Source of the DNA: GCA-2794515 sp033763335
Lineage (GTDB): Bacteria > Chloroflexota > Anaerolineae > Aggregatilineales > Phototrophicaceae
NCBI GenBank assembly: GCA_033763335.1
Contig: JANRKU010000157.1
Location: forward strand, 41,458-105,457
Reading direction: 5' to 3'
DNA: 64,000 bases
Shown piece after piece: positions 7,844 to 15,502 of this stretch (positions within the stretch are counted from its first letter, which is position 1; each line of letters starts with the position of its first letter). The notes below the pieces were generated by a model. It did no database searches, was not told the DNA's origin, and was given only the letters and a program-made list of their open reading frames with translations. Both the position numbers and the translations under genes were made by a program.

Positions 7844-8627
7844 TTGCCACCACCATGCTATTCATCACCCGCGCCATCACCGCCCACATTTCACGACTGG
7901 CATCCGATTCTGGCGCATTAGCAAACACGGTTTGCTTATTAAAAGATGCCTCACTGATGCCAATTCGCAGGGGGATGGGGTCATAGACAAAATCACCATA
8001 CGTATCGCGCAAAAATCCAACACCCGTATCATGAGCATTCGTCTTACGATACATCGTTGGGATAATTCCCAAAATTTCAACAGGGGGAATGTTAGACGGA
8101 CGATTTTTGTTGTTTTCGCCAAGATGATAAACCGTGTTCGCTGTGCCACTCAAAGATAGTGGCTCTGGCTCGGTGGGGATGATGACGTAATCGGTTGCCT
8201 TCACCACCGCCTCATTCATCAGTGAGGCTTGCGGGGATGTGTCAAAAACCACAATATCCACATAGCCATCAATTTCAGCCAAGCGATTTTTAAGCAACAT
8301 TGTGTCACGGATAAGGGTAGGGATGGCATAGGTTTTTAGATGCCCACCAACAATCCCCAGTGACCCTTTTACCTCATATTCCCCCGCCCACAATTGGCGG
8401 TTGGGAGTCATCCGCACATCATTCCAGTCGTCCTCATCCACCATCAAGTTAAAAATGTTCTTTTTGGGGTCGGGCATAATCCCATAAGAAATTGTCGCAG
8501 AGGCTTGCGGGTCGGTGTCAATCAACATCACCCGATACCCTACGATTGCCAACGCCGCCGCCAAATGAATTGCTAGTGTGGTTTTACCCACCCCGCCTTT
8601 TTCGTTCATCAATGTTAAAACGTTCAT
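7836..8627 (-). CDS. parA: ParA-family partition ATPase
   Basis: 263 residues, the usual length for a small type Ib-like ParA without an N-terminal HTH. The deviant Walker A is KGGVGKTT at residues 10-17 with the signature Lys10. DTDPQAS follows at 37-43, and the Walker B aspartate is in VVFDTSPQAS at 129. It binds and hydrolyses ATP on the nucleoid and moves ParB-bound DNA. The ATG at 8627 has GGAAAGAG upstream. parA, parB and two small genes form one operon. This marks the element as plasmid-derived or capable of an episomal state. Confidence 0.92.
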   Translation of the reverse strand: MNVLTLMNEKGGVGKTTLAIHLAAALAIVGYRVMLIDTDPQASATISYGIMPDPKKNIFNLMVDEDDWNDVRMTPNRQLWAGEYEVKGSLGIVGGHLKTYAIPTLIRDTMLLKNRLAEIDGYVDIVVFDTSPQASLMNEAVVKATDYVIIPTEPEPLSLSGTANTVYHLGENNKNRPSNIPPVEILGIIPTMYRKTNAHDTGVGFLRDTYGDFVYDPIPLRIGISEASFNKQTVFANAPESDASREMWAVMARVMNSMVVANG

Positions 8628-8698
8628 AATGTCTCTTTCCGCACTTACGTGCTATAATTGATTCAACTTTTTAATTCACTCTGTGATGTGTGGGCGGT

Positions 8699-8722
8699 GG
8701 GGGATACGCATCCCCCTTTTTT
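8699..8722 (+). terminator. hairpin with T-run on the plus strand
   Basis: GGGGGAT, loop ACGC, ATCCCCC, then TTTTTT. As an intrinsic terminator it reads on the plus strand, yet no plus-strand gene lies upstream. A perfect TATAAT occurs at 8653-8658, with no good -35. The stretch could encode a short RNA antisense to the parA leader. On the minus strand the hairpin has no U-run. Confidence 0.5.
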
Positions 8723-8756
8723 CCATGACCACCCACAACCTCGCATAACCCACTTT

Positions 8757-8948
8757 CTACAAACCTGCGCCTTTCGGCTTATTCGTCAAGACTTTGACTT
8801 GCACATAAACTTGACTTTTGATTTCTTCGTGTTCGCATCGAAGGCATTTCGTCACCTCACCGACCACGAAAGAATCACCGACCACATGCCCCGTCTTATG
8901 CGTGGGCGACATGAACCCCTGCTTACACTTAGGACAAATATTTACCAT
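8757..8948 (-). CDS. small zinc-ribbon protein (63 aa)
   Basis: Starts MVNICPKCKQG; the ATG at 8948 is preferred because AAAGGTGGGGG precedes it and it overlaps the stop of the upstream gene by 7 bases. Two knuckles, CPKC (residues 5-8) and CLRC (about 34-37), form one zinc ribbon. The rest is polar with a Lys-rich tail. It is the last gene of the 9720-8757 operon. Nucleic-acid binding is a reasonable guess for such ribbons on mobile elements, but it is unproven. Confidence 0.65.
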   Translation of the reverse strand: MVNICPKCKQGFMSPTHKTGHVVGDSFVVGEVTKCLRCEHEEIKSQVYVQVKVLTNKPKGAGL

Positions 8949-9307
8949 CCCCCACCTTTCCCTTCTGCCCACTTGCGGGCAATTTCTGTGATTTCTTGGT
9001 CAATGACTTTGACCAGATACAACCGTTGGTCGCTATCTTGTCTATCGCGCCCAACCTCTAGCCAGTCACCCCACGCCATCTTGTCAATATCGCTATCAAT
9101 GGTGGGGGAGGCATCCATGCAATAGACTAGCGTGTGCGCTTTTGCCGATATGACCGCTTCCAAGCGGATCAAAATTGGTGTGTGTGCCATCAATTCCGCG
9201 CACATCCCACGAATTAAGTTAGGCGATGTAATGGCGTTTTCTTCACTGGTGGGGTCGCCGTTTCGCACGTCATATTCCACCAGTACAAATCTATCAATGG
9301 CGTTCAC
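8942..9307 (-). CDS. hypothetical protein of the integrated element (121 aa)
   Basis: The GTG at 9307 overlaps the TGA of the upstream nuclease-like gene as GTGA and gives an N-terminus MNAIDRFVLVEYDVRNG; an upstream start at 9352 would give a long overlap. The protein alternates strands and helices and ends in a charged tail. No family is recognised. The coupling on both sides (nuclease-like gene before, zinc ribbon after) indicates a three-gene operon. Confidence 0.6.
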   Translation of the reverse strand: MNAIDRFVLVEYDVRNGDPTSEENAITSPNLIRGMCAELMAHTPILIRLEAVISAKAHTLVYCMDASPTIDSDIDKMAWGDWLEVGRDRQDSDQRLYLVKVIDQEITEIARKWAEGKGGGW

Positions 9308-9720
9308 ATCACACCTCCAAATATCCGATAATCCGATACATACCCCGCCCAACGATTCCGCTTGGTAGGGGTGATTCGGCGGAATGATGTGCCTTTCACC
9401 CCCTCCAACAATGCCGATGGGATGGCATACGCCACCACCAGTCCGCTATCACCGACCAATTGCAAAATCGTGATGTTGGCATACGTACACTTTGTCTTAT
9501 AGTGATTGCCTTCACGCTTGTTTAGGCAAAATTGCCACCCGCATTGGCTACGTTTTGCCGTCTTGATTTCGACCAGCTTAACATCGCCCGTCTCTGGGTC
9601 TATCACTTTCAAATCACCTTGCATCTTTTGGGTAGGGATGGTGACTAAGTACCCCAACCGTTCAAATTCTCGTTGGGCGAGCCATTCACCAAACCCACCC
9701 AATTCTAAATTCTTACTCAT
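9304..9720 (-). CDS. PD-(D/E)XK nuclease-like protein
   Basis: 138 residues with the layout of small PD-(D/E)XK proteins of the resolvase or restriction-like group: a first helix with Glu (GEWLAQREFERLGYLV), then QGDLKVID giving the Asp (about residue 36), and VKLVEIKTAKRS giving the E-x-K pair (about 51-53). A later strand-helix part (YANITILQLVG) fits the fold. It probably cuts or binds DNA during replication, resolution or defence of the element. GTGAGGTG precedes the ATG. The fourth 30-bp palindrome is 17 bases upstream. Confidence 0.65.
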   Translation of the reverse strand: MSKNLELGGFGEWLAQREFERLGYLVTIPTQKMQGDLKVIDPETGDVKLVEIKTAKRSQCGWQFCLNKREGNHYKTKCTYANITILQLVGDSGLVVAYAIPSALLEGVKGTSFRRITPTKRNRWAGYVSDYRIFGGVM

Positions 9721-9736
9721 AACACCTCACTTTTTT

Positions 9737-9766
9737 GTGGACGTATAATGACTGTTATCCGTCCTC
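9737..9766. promoter_or_regulatory. 30-bp palindrome, copy 4 of 4, between divergent genes
   Basis: GTGGACGTATAA, spacer TGACTG, TTATCCGTCCTC; 10 of 12 positions pair. It lies between the minus-strand nuclease-like operon (start 9720) and the plus-strand integrase (start 9839), a good place for an operator controlling both. This copy is inverted in its fine sequence relative to copies 1 and 3. Confidence 0.65.
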
Positions 9767-9838
9767 ATCTATTTGTTCTAACGATAAATTCCGTTGTATA
9801 CTGTGTATGTCAGATTAACTTGTGGGAGAGAAAACCCG

Positions 9839-10744
9839 ATGTCAACACGTTTATTAAAGGATGCCGTCGCAATTTATTACGACACCATCCGCAACCCTAA
9901 AACCCGTATTACTTATGCAGAGTCCATCAATAACATGGTGGAATTCGTAGGCAATCGCCCCATCAATATGATCACGCCCATTGACCTAATCGCCCATAAC
10001 AACACCTACATCAAGCGCAATCTATCCCCGCATACCGTCAATAAACACATCAAGACGGTGCAGGCGTTTTTTAATTGGCTTGTCAGAGTAGGGGAGTTAC
10101 AACAGTCACCAGCGAAGGCGCTCAAAAAACAGCGCGTCAATCATCTAGTGCCAAAAGCTAAGGCGATGCCCAAAGAGGATTTAGCCAAAATCCTAGAGTA
10201 CACCCAATGGGATCCCCGTAAGGACGCACTCATTAAATTTTTATCAGATACAGCGTGTCGTGCTAGAGGGGTGGCAGGTCTGCGTATTGGTGATATTGAT
10301 TTTGAGTCCAACACTGCCATCGTCACAGAGAAGGGTGATATATCGCGCACCGTTGCTTTTGGAGATGCCACCGCAACCGCCCTAAAGCGATGGTTAGCAG
10401 TCCGCAAAGCCCCCACCGATTTTGTATTCCAATCGGGTCCCAAGCGATTTACAGCAGAGGGAGCGGGGCAGATGGTGCGCCGTATTTGTATCAAGGTCGG
10501 TGTGCCTCCCCGCCAAACACACAGCTTTCGCCATGCCAAAGGGTGGGAGATGTCAGACGATGGGGTAGGGGTCGGTGTCATTGCCACCGCATTGGGTGAC
10601 ACGGTAGAGGTCGTAGTGCAGTATTACATCCCACGCGATGAAGCCCGCGCAATGGCGACCCTCAAAGAGAAATCCATACCAGCACCAGCGCCTAAAAAAC
10701 AGCCAACCAATATTATTGAGTTCCCACAAAAGAGGTCATCATAG
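9839..10744 (+). CDS. tyrosine recombinase / integrase of the element
   Basis: 301 residues from the ATG at 9839, chosen for the GGGAGAG upstream. The N-terminal SAM-like core-binding domain covers about residues 5-90. The catalytic domain shows Arg141 in SDTACRARGVAGLRIGDID, Lys165 in TEKGD, HSFRH at 228-232 (His and Arg), and the nucleophile in VVVQYYIP (Tyr262 or 263). At the position of the usual second His/Trp the sequence has LGD (Asp254), a deviation. It should catalyse site-specific integration and excision. The tRNA 3' end right behind the gene is the expected attachment site. It is the only plus-strand gene of the element. Confidence 0.88.
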   Translation: MSTRLLKDAVAIYYDTIRNPKTRITYAESINNMVEFVGNRPINMITPIDLIAHNNTYIKRNLSPHTVNKHIKTVQAFFNWLVRVGELQQSPAKALKKQRVNHLVPKAKAMPKEDLAKILEYTQWDPRKDALIKFLSDTACRARGVAGLRIGDIDFESNTAIVTEKGDISRTVAFGDATATALKRWLAVRKAPTDFVFQSGPKRFTAEGAGQMVRRICIKVGVPPRQTHSFRHAKGWEMSDDGVGVGVIATALGDTVEVVVQYYIPRDEARAMATLKEKSIPAPAPKKQPTNIIEFPQKRSS

Positions 10745-10778
10745 CAGAGCTAGATTTTTGTCAAATCTTGCCCCCCTT

Positions 10779-10813
10779 ACGTGAGGTCAGGGGTTCAAGT
10801 CCCTTAACGCCCA
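10779..10813 (+). other. displaced 3' end of a tRNA gene (attachment site)
   Basis: A five-base variable loop AGGTC (10784-10788), a T-arm with a five-base stem AGGGG/CCCTT around loop TTCAAGT (10789-10805), then a seven-base acceptor half AACGCCC and discriminator A. No matching GGGCGTT 5' acceptor, D-arm or anticodon arm is found upstream. This is what remains when an element integrates into the 3' half of a tRNA gene; the restored tRNA should lie left of the window. The isotype cannot be read. Confidence 0.75.
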
Positions 10814-10824
10814 CATCTATTTAT

Positions 10825-10856
10825 AAGGACATCCCACAGTGGGATGTCCTTTTTTT
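10825..10856 (+). terminator. intrinsic terminator of the interrupted tRNA gene
   Basis: A perfect 12-bp stem AAGGACATCCCA / TGGGATGTCCTT with a three-base loop, followed by T residues. Located 12 bases after the tRNA remnant, it is most simply the original host terminator of that tRNA gene, and it would now also stop integrase transcription. Confidence 0.85.
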
Positions 10857-10940
10857 ATGATTCAGCTAATGGTTGCATCCAAGTGTTATCGGGCTTATCA
10901 TAAATTAAAACTTATTTGACTGAATCGTATGGCTATATGA

Positions 10941-10968
10941 GTAAGGGCGCAACATGTTGCGCCCTTAC
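10941..10968. repeat. GGGCGCAACATGTTGCGCCC palindromic repeat
   Basis: A perfect 28-bp palindrome (GTAAGGGCGC...GCGCCCTTAC). Other members of the family are at 12070, 14349, 24745, 28036, 31158, 31891, 43062, 44583 and 56345. This copy lies 32 bases before the MBL-fold gene. The rest of the gap 10857-11000 shows nothing else. Confidence 0.85.
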
Positions 10969-11000
10969 CGATACCATCGCATATACAAGAGGATATTTTT

Positions 11001-12020
11001 ATGAGCAGTTTACCCCCTGTAGAAAAATTTACCACACGCGGGGGCGTGCGAATTTATCGGTTGCCGATGATGGTATTCCCCGGATTTATTGGTTATAGCT
11101 ATCTGCTCCTCAATGCGGGTTCACCGACATTGGTAGATTGTGGGTCTGGGATTGGCGACTCAAATAGCCATTTATTAGAAGGGATTCAAGCCGTTGCCGA
11201 CCAATTTGGCGAAGCCATCGGCGTAAAGGACATCAAAAATATCCTCATCACACACGGGCATATTGACCATTTTGGCGGTACTGCCTTCATGATGGAGCAA
11301 ACAGGGGCGCGAGTAGGGATTCATGAACTGGATAGGCGCGTTTTGACCGCCTATGAAGAACGGGTCATCATGGCGACCAAAGACCTGCGTGTGTATTTGG
11401 AACGGGCGGGGATGGATGAGGCAGAACGCACATCCATGATGGAGATGTATGGCTTCGCCAAGAAAAATATCCGTTCCATCACGGTAGATTTTAGCCTTGA
11501 TGAAGATGTATTTTTTGAGGGGATGCAATTTGTCCATGTCCCCGGACATTGCCCAGGACAGGTGGCGATTCTCATTGATGAGGTGATGTTGAGCGCCGAC
11601 CATATTTTATCACGCACGACACCCCATCAAGCACCAGAGAGTATCACCCATTACACGGGTTTGGGGCATTATAAAGATTCCCTGCGGAAAGTCGAAAAAA
11701 TTGATGGTGTCGAATTGGCGCTTGGGGGGCATGAAGACCCTATCACCAATTTTTATGAGCGTGTCCGTGATATTCGCGCCAGCCATGACCGTAAATTGAA
11801 CCGTGTGTTGGATATTATCAAAAATGCGGGGCATCCTGTGACCATCCGTGAAGTGACCCATTTGATGTATCCCGATAAATCGGGCTATGATACATTGTTG
11901 GCATTGGAAGAAGCAGGGGCGCATATTGAATATTTGTATCAACACGGCATGATTTCGGTGGCAAATTTACATCAAGTCGAGGATGAAGATAATCCCGCCT
12001 TACAATATGAGGCATCATAA
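11001..12020 (+). CDS. metallo-beta-lactamase-fold hydrolase with C-terminal helical domain
   Basis: 339 residues. The metal-binding signature THGHIDH (His85, His87, Asp89, His90) is followed by GHCPGQ (His near 178) and SADH (Asp near 199), as in the glyoxalase II / LACTB2-like part of the MBL family. A terminal helical part, about residues 260-320, resembles the winged-helix tail of LACTB2-type enzymes. Probably a cytosolic hydrolase acting on a thioester, lactone or similar bond; the substrate cannot be read. AGAGGATA precedes the ATG. It is the first host gene after the integrated element. Confidence 0.8.
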   Translation: MSSLPPVEKFTTRGGVRIYRLPMMVFPGFIGYSYLLLNAGSPTLVDCGSGIGDSNSHLLEGIQAVADQFGEAIGVKDIKNILITHGHIDHFGGTAFMMEQTGARVGIHELDRRVLTAYEERVIMATKDLRVYLERAGMDEAERTSMMEMYGFAKKNIRSITVDFSLDEDVFFEGMQFVHVPGHCPGQVAILIDEVMLSADHILSRTTPHQAPESITHYTGLGHYKDSLRKVEKIDGVELALGGHEDPITNFYERVRDIRASHDRKLNRVLDIIKNAGHPVTIREVTHLMYPDKSGYDTLLALEEAGAHIEYLYQHGMISVANLHQVEDEDNPALQYEAS

Positions 12021-12027
12021 CCTTAAA

Positions 12028-12161
12028 AATCAACCTCACCCCTAAATCCCCTCTCCAAACTGGTGATTCGGGCGTAACATGTTGCGCCCCTACATCCCAC
12101 TCATAAAATTATTTTATGATTCAAAATCAGATAGGATGTACGGGCTTGCCATGGCAAGCCC
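12028..12161. repeat. cluster of dispersed repeats
   Basis: Three units in a row: TCAACCTCACCCCTAAATCC with a CCTCTCC tail (12033-12060), a GGGCGTAACATGTTGCGCCC palindrome (12070-12089), and a second palindrome GGGCTTGCCATGGCAAGCCC (12142-12161). They fill the space between two convergent genes. Confidence 0.75.
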
Positions 12162-12178
12162 TCTGTAAACTACACCTA

Positions 12179-12832
12179 TCACACATTGCGAATGGGTGCG
12201 GTGGGTGTTGGCGTGAGCGTGATGGTCGGTGTGGGCGTGGCACGCGGGTCTCTGGTGGGTGTGATGGTAATGGTTGGCGTGTCGGATGGTGTTAATGTGG
12301 GCGCGGGTGTGACCGTTGGGGCAGGGGTATAGGTTTGGGTTGCGGTGGATGTAGGGTTAAGTGCCTCAATAATATCTTGGAACATATACCCTGGGTTGAT
12401 ACGGCGCGATTCTGTATCGGTATCTATGAGATACCATTCGGGATTTTCTGGCGCACGCCCAATCACACATACAGTCGTCCCTTGTGTATAAGTATCCAAT
12501 ACACCTGCCCCTGTATTGGGGGCATTGCGGACGATGGCACGCTCAACCGATACCACAAAATCGGTACATTCTGGCAAGGGTGTAAAAGTGGGTAGGGGAG
12601 TATAGGCATCACGGGTTTCTATGACCCGTGCGGTGGATGTCGTCTCTGCCATGACGGTGCGGGTGGCGAGTTGGACATTGATGGTGGTATTACCCAAAAA
12701 ATCGCGCACACCCAACCAGATATAATACACGCCAAAAACGAGTGCTACCGCCACCAAAAAGATAAACCAGTTGGGGGTACGGTTATAAGAAGGGGATGGA
12801 CGGCGTTTGATGGGGGGGCGTTTGCCAAGCAT
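12179..12832 (-). CDS. membrane-anchored SH3-like domain protein with Thr/Pro tail
   Basis: 217 residues from the ATG at 12832; the frame extends to 12874, but that start falls inside a palindrome. It has a short basic N-terminus, one membrane segment (NWFIFLVAVALVFGVYYIW), a region with CTDFVVSVERAIVRNAPN and TTVCVIGRAP typical of bacterial SH3 (SH3b) domains, and a long C-terminal tail of TPTxTxTPT repeats. SH3b domains bind cell-wall or surface ligands. Such Thr/Pro tails are common in exported proteins of Chloroflexota. The product is likely anchored with its bulk outside. Confidence 0.7.
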   Translation of the reverse strand: MLGKRPPIKRRPSPSYNRTPNWFIFLVAVALVFGVYYIWLGVRDFLGNTTINVQLATRTVMAETTSTARVIETRDAYTPLPTFTPLPECTDFVVSVERAIVRNAPNTGAGVLDTYTQGTTVCVIGRAPENPEWYLIDTDTESRRINPGYMFQDIIEALNPTSTATQTYTPAPTVTPAPTLTPSDTPTITITPTRDPRATPTPTITLTPTPTAPIRNV

Positions 12833-12923
12833 GAATAAACCTATAATAACGGATTGAAGGGCATGAATGACCATGCCCCTCCATCATACACAATAGCCTG
12901 CTCATTGGCAAACCATTGGTTTT

Positions 12924-13313
12924 TTAGCTGGCAATTTTATAAGTGAGTTGGGTGCTAATTTTTTCGATGAGTTCTTTGGTGAGTGCCATCCGACTAACCA
13001 CATCGTCTGCGCCTGCATCGGCTATTTTTTGTTTTTCTGTATCATCAAGTTCTAAAGCCGTAATCATGATGACGGGAATGTGTGCTGTTTGTGGGTTGGA
13101 TTTGACCTGTTGGCATAATGTGTAGCCATCCATATCGGGCATCCGAACATCCATTACGATGAGGTTTGGGATTTCGCGGGTGAGCAATTTGAGCGCCGCA
13201 TCCCCACCATTTGCCAATAAAACACGATAATCGTATACCGAAAGTAACCCCTCAATCAATTCACGGTTGAGCCATTCATCATCTACCACTAAGATGGTTG
13301 CTTGTGTGTTCAT
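12924..13313 (-). CDS. stand-alone response-regulator receiver domain
   Basis: 129 residues, a CheY-like domain only. It has an acidic pair Asp11-Asp12 in LVVDDE, phospho-acceptor Asp54 in LIVMDVRMPD, and a Thr/Ser switch in VIMITALE. The conserved Lys-Pro after the fifth strand is replaced (ADDVVSRMAL), so phosphorylation or signal output may be altered. No histidine kinase is adjacent. It may act as a phosphate sink or by protein contact. The gene lies divergent from the glycosyltransferase at 13439. Confidence 0.85.
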   Translation of the reverse strand: MNTQATILVVDDEWLNRELIEGLLSVYDYRVLLANGGDAALKLLTREIPNLIVMDVRMPDMDGYTLCQQVKSNPQTAHIPVIMITALELDDTEKQKIADAGADDVVSRMALTKELIEKISTQLTYKIAS

Positions 13314-13438
13314 TTCCCTATCCTAATCACACTATTCATAATTTGCACTATCATTAAAATAAGCATAGACGATGAATGCACAAAAGACCATATTATCGGG
13401 CAATTTTTCATACATTTTTCGTTTTTGAGAGGTGACAG

Positions 13439-15490
13439 ATGGAGAGATGGCGCTTATGGACAGTGGGTGCAGTCATATTTGCGGGTGCAGGGGCATTATT
13501 TTATCGTCCATTTGCACCGCCCTCTCTGCAAGCCACGGGTGATTTGTTCGTCATCATCTGTTTGGTGATGTTGGCAATTGCCTTATTTGCCAGTCGTACC
13601 ACAGGGGTGGTGGGGTGGCAAAAATTGGCAACACCCCATGAACGGCGCATCCGCCTTGTGCCATTAGCGTTTGGCATTGGCTTGCTCTATATCCTCGCAG
13701 AACGCAGTATCACATGGACGCGCACCTTACCCGATTGGATAAATGCCATCACCGTAGATGGACAAATGCTCATGTTTTGTATGGGTGTATTGTTGGTAGC
13801 GATTGGCTTGTTGGGGATTCGCTGGTCAGATAGGCATCGCTTGGCGCTCATCCGCAATCGTGAGGTGTGGCTTCTCATCGGATTAACCGCCATCGCCTTT
13901 TTTATTCGGTCATGGGATAACATCAACTCCATTCGCGGATTTATTGATGAAGGTCCGTTTGTCCTCGCTGTTCGTACTATGCGCGAAGAACCCGATAAAG
14001 TCGCCCTTTTGCAACCCATCCATTATATCAATGCCTTTTCTTATATTTATTCGTATATTGAACGCATCTTTAGCGACCTATTTGGGTCAAATTTGGGAAT
14101 ATTTCGGCTGACCAGTGCTATGTTTGGTGCATTAACTGTCCCCGCCACCTATTGGCTGACGCGGGAATTATTTGATAGACCAACCGCATGGCTCGCCGCG
14201 CTGTTTTTGACCACTTTCCCGCCACATATCCATTTTAGCCGTATTGGAATCAATAATATCGTAGACCCGTTTTTTGGTGTTTTGGCACTTGCAAGCCTTG
14301 TACATGCCCTAAAACATCCGCCTATAAATCCCCCATCAGAGGCTATAAGGGCGCAACATATTGCGCCCCTACCCATACGGATACTGAAACGCTTCAATCG
14401 TCTACGTGCCATGCCCTATTATGCGCTTGCGGGGATGATGTTGGGATTATTACCCTATTTTTATGAGGGGGGCGAATTGCTCTATCCCATGCTCATCATG
14501 ATATGGTTGGTTGGCATCCTCATATTTGCCCAACCAAAACCGAATCGCTGGGGGCTGATGTGGTTGCTGGTGGGATTTGTCATCATCGCCTTCCCGAATT
14601 ATGCGATGGTGGCAGGGAATGGATTCCCCATATTTAGCAGGGCAACAGCGAATCAATTGCCAGAAGGATTTTGGTCGCAACTGCTCATCAATGAAAATGG
14701 GTTAAGTCGGTTGGCGGGATTTTTTCAGAATAATATTTTACCTCCACTGCTTCATATTTTTCATGCCCCCGATAAAAGTGTCTTTTATGGTGGCGAAGCG
14801 CCTCTCATCCTCAGCCATTTTGTCCCGTTATTCTTTTTGGGGGCGTTCCATGCGGTGTTGCGACCCCGCCCAAGCGGGATATTATTGCTGTTATGGGTGA
14901 TGTTGACCATATTGGGCAATAGCATCATTTTGAATAATGCGTGGTCGGCGCGGTTTGTGGTGGTATTTCCCGCATTGGTCATTTTGATGGCGGTTGGGTT
15001 GCGCTATACCGTGCCGATGTTGCCCCGCGTGGTTAACACTGGTGTGGCGAAAAAATTGGCAGTTGCATTGGTATGTGTTATTGTCGGATTACAGGGGATT
15101 TATTATTTCCACACCCATTTACCGATTTATCAGCGACAAATTAGTTATATCTTGGCGCAATATGATGTGATGTTCCAGACATTGGATATGCCCGCAGGCT
15201 CACGGGCATTGGTATTAGACCCCGATTATTTGCAATATCTCTACATGAAAGATTATATCGCCTATGTGGGTGCAGAGGTGGTGCTAGAAGAATGGTCTAT
15301 GAAGCAAATAGACATACGCCCATTCCCGCGCTATACGCCGTATGTGGGGGTATTTATCAAATGGTGGGATGCGGGGATGATTGCGGCATTGTGGGAAATA
15401 TGGGAGTTTTCTGGACCCTATCCAAGCCCCTATGTGCGCCCACAGGCATTGGATAGGTTTGCATTTTTTCGCATATTGAGCAAAAAATAA
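13439..15490 (+). CDS. GT39-like polytopic glycosyltransferase (PMT_2 family)
   Basis: 683 residues with at least ten hydrophobic segments. The sequence RGFIDEGPFVLAVR (near residue 165) matches the acidic Asp-Glu loop of ArnT/PMT-like lipid-linked sugar transferases. The segment after RLTSAMFGALTVPATYWLTRELF is a typical second loop and helix. It probably moves a sugar from a polyprenyl carrier to lipid or protein at the outer membrane face. GAGAGGTG precedes the ATG. A palindromic repeat is translated in frame at about codons 304-310 (14349-14368), within a cytoplasmic or loop segment. Confidence 0.75.
   Translation: MERWRLWTVGAVIFAGAGALFYRPFAPPSLQATGDLFVIICLVMLAIALFASRTTGVVGWQKLATPHERRIRLVPLAFGIGLLYILAERSITWTRTLPDWINAITVDGQMLMFCMGVLLVAIGLLGIRWSDRHRLALIRNREVWLLIGLTAIAFFIRSWDNINSIRGFIDEGPFVLAVRTMREEPDKVALLQPIHYINAFSYIYSYIERIFSDLFGSNLGIFRLTSAMFGALTVPATYWLTRELFDRPTAWLAALFLTTFPPHIHFSRIGINNIVDPFFGVLALASLVHALKHPPINPPSEAIRAQHIAPLPIRILKRFNRLRAMPYYALAGMMLGLLPYFYEGGELLYPMLIMIWLVGILIFAQPKPNRWGLMWLLVGFVIIAFPNYAMVAGNGFPIFSRATANQLPEGFWSQLLINENGLSRLAGFFQNNILPPLLHIFHAPDKSVFYGGEAPLILSHFVPLFFLGAFHAVLRPRPSGILLLLWVMLTILGNSIILNNAWSARFVVVFPALVILMAVGLRYTVPMLPRVVNTGVAKKLAVALVCVIVGLQGIYYFHTHLPIYQRQISYILAQYDVMFQTLDMPAGSRALVLDPDYLQYLYMKDYIAYVGAEVVLEEWSMKQIDIRPFPRYTPYVGVFIKWWDAGMIAALWEIWEFSGPYPSPYVRPQALDRFAFFRILSKK
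14349..14368. repeat. GGGCGCAACATATTGCGCCC palindrome inside a coding region
   Basis: A member of the dispersed palindrome family, with CCCTAC at its right flank as in the intergenic copies. It encodes RAQHIAPLP in the glycosyltransferase and does not break the frame. Confidence 0.85.
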
Positions 15491-15502
15491 GGCATGGTCA
15501 TA

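Noticed and set aside
7161..8159. A 332-codon plus-strand open frame
   Set aside because: Antisense to parB and parA, whose motifs are clear; no ribosome binding site or recognisable product.
10741..10813. A complete class II tRNA with long variable arm
   Set aside because: AGATT/AATCT and CCTT/GAGG pairings can be drawn, but the anticodon-loop bases are not those of Leu, Ser or Tyr and there is no D-arm or 5' acceptor strand. A 3' remnant explains it better.
12842..12874. Upstream start of the SH3-like protein at 12874
   Set aside because: It lies in a GGGCATG...CATGCCC palindrome with the ribosome-binding-like GGAGGGG only three bases away. The ATG at 12832 gives a normal basic N-terminus before the membrane segment.
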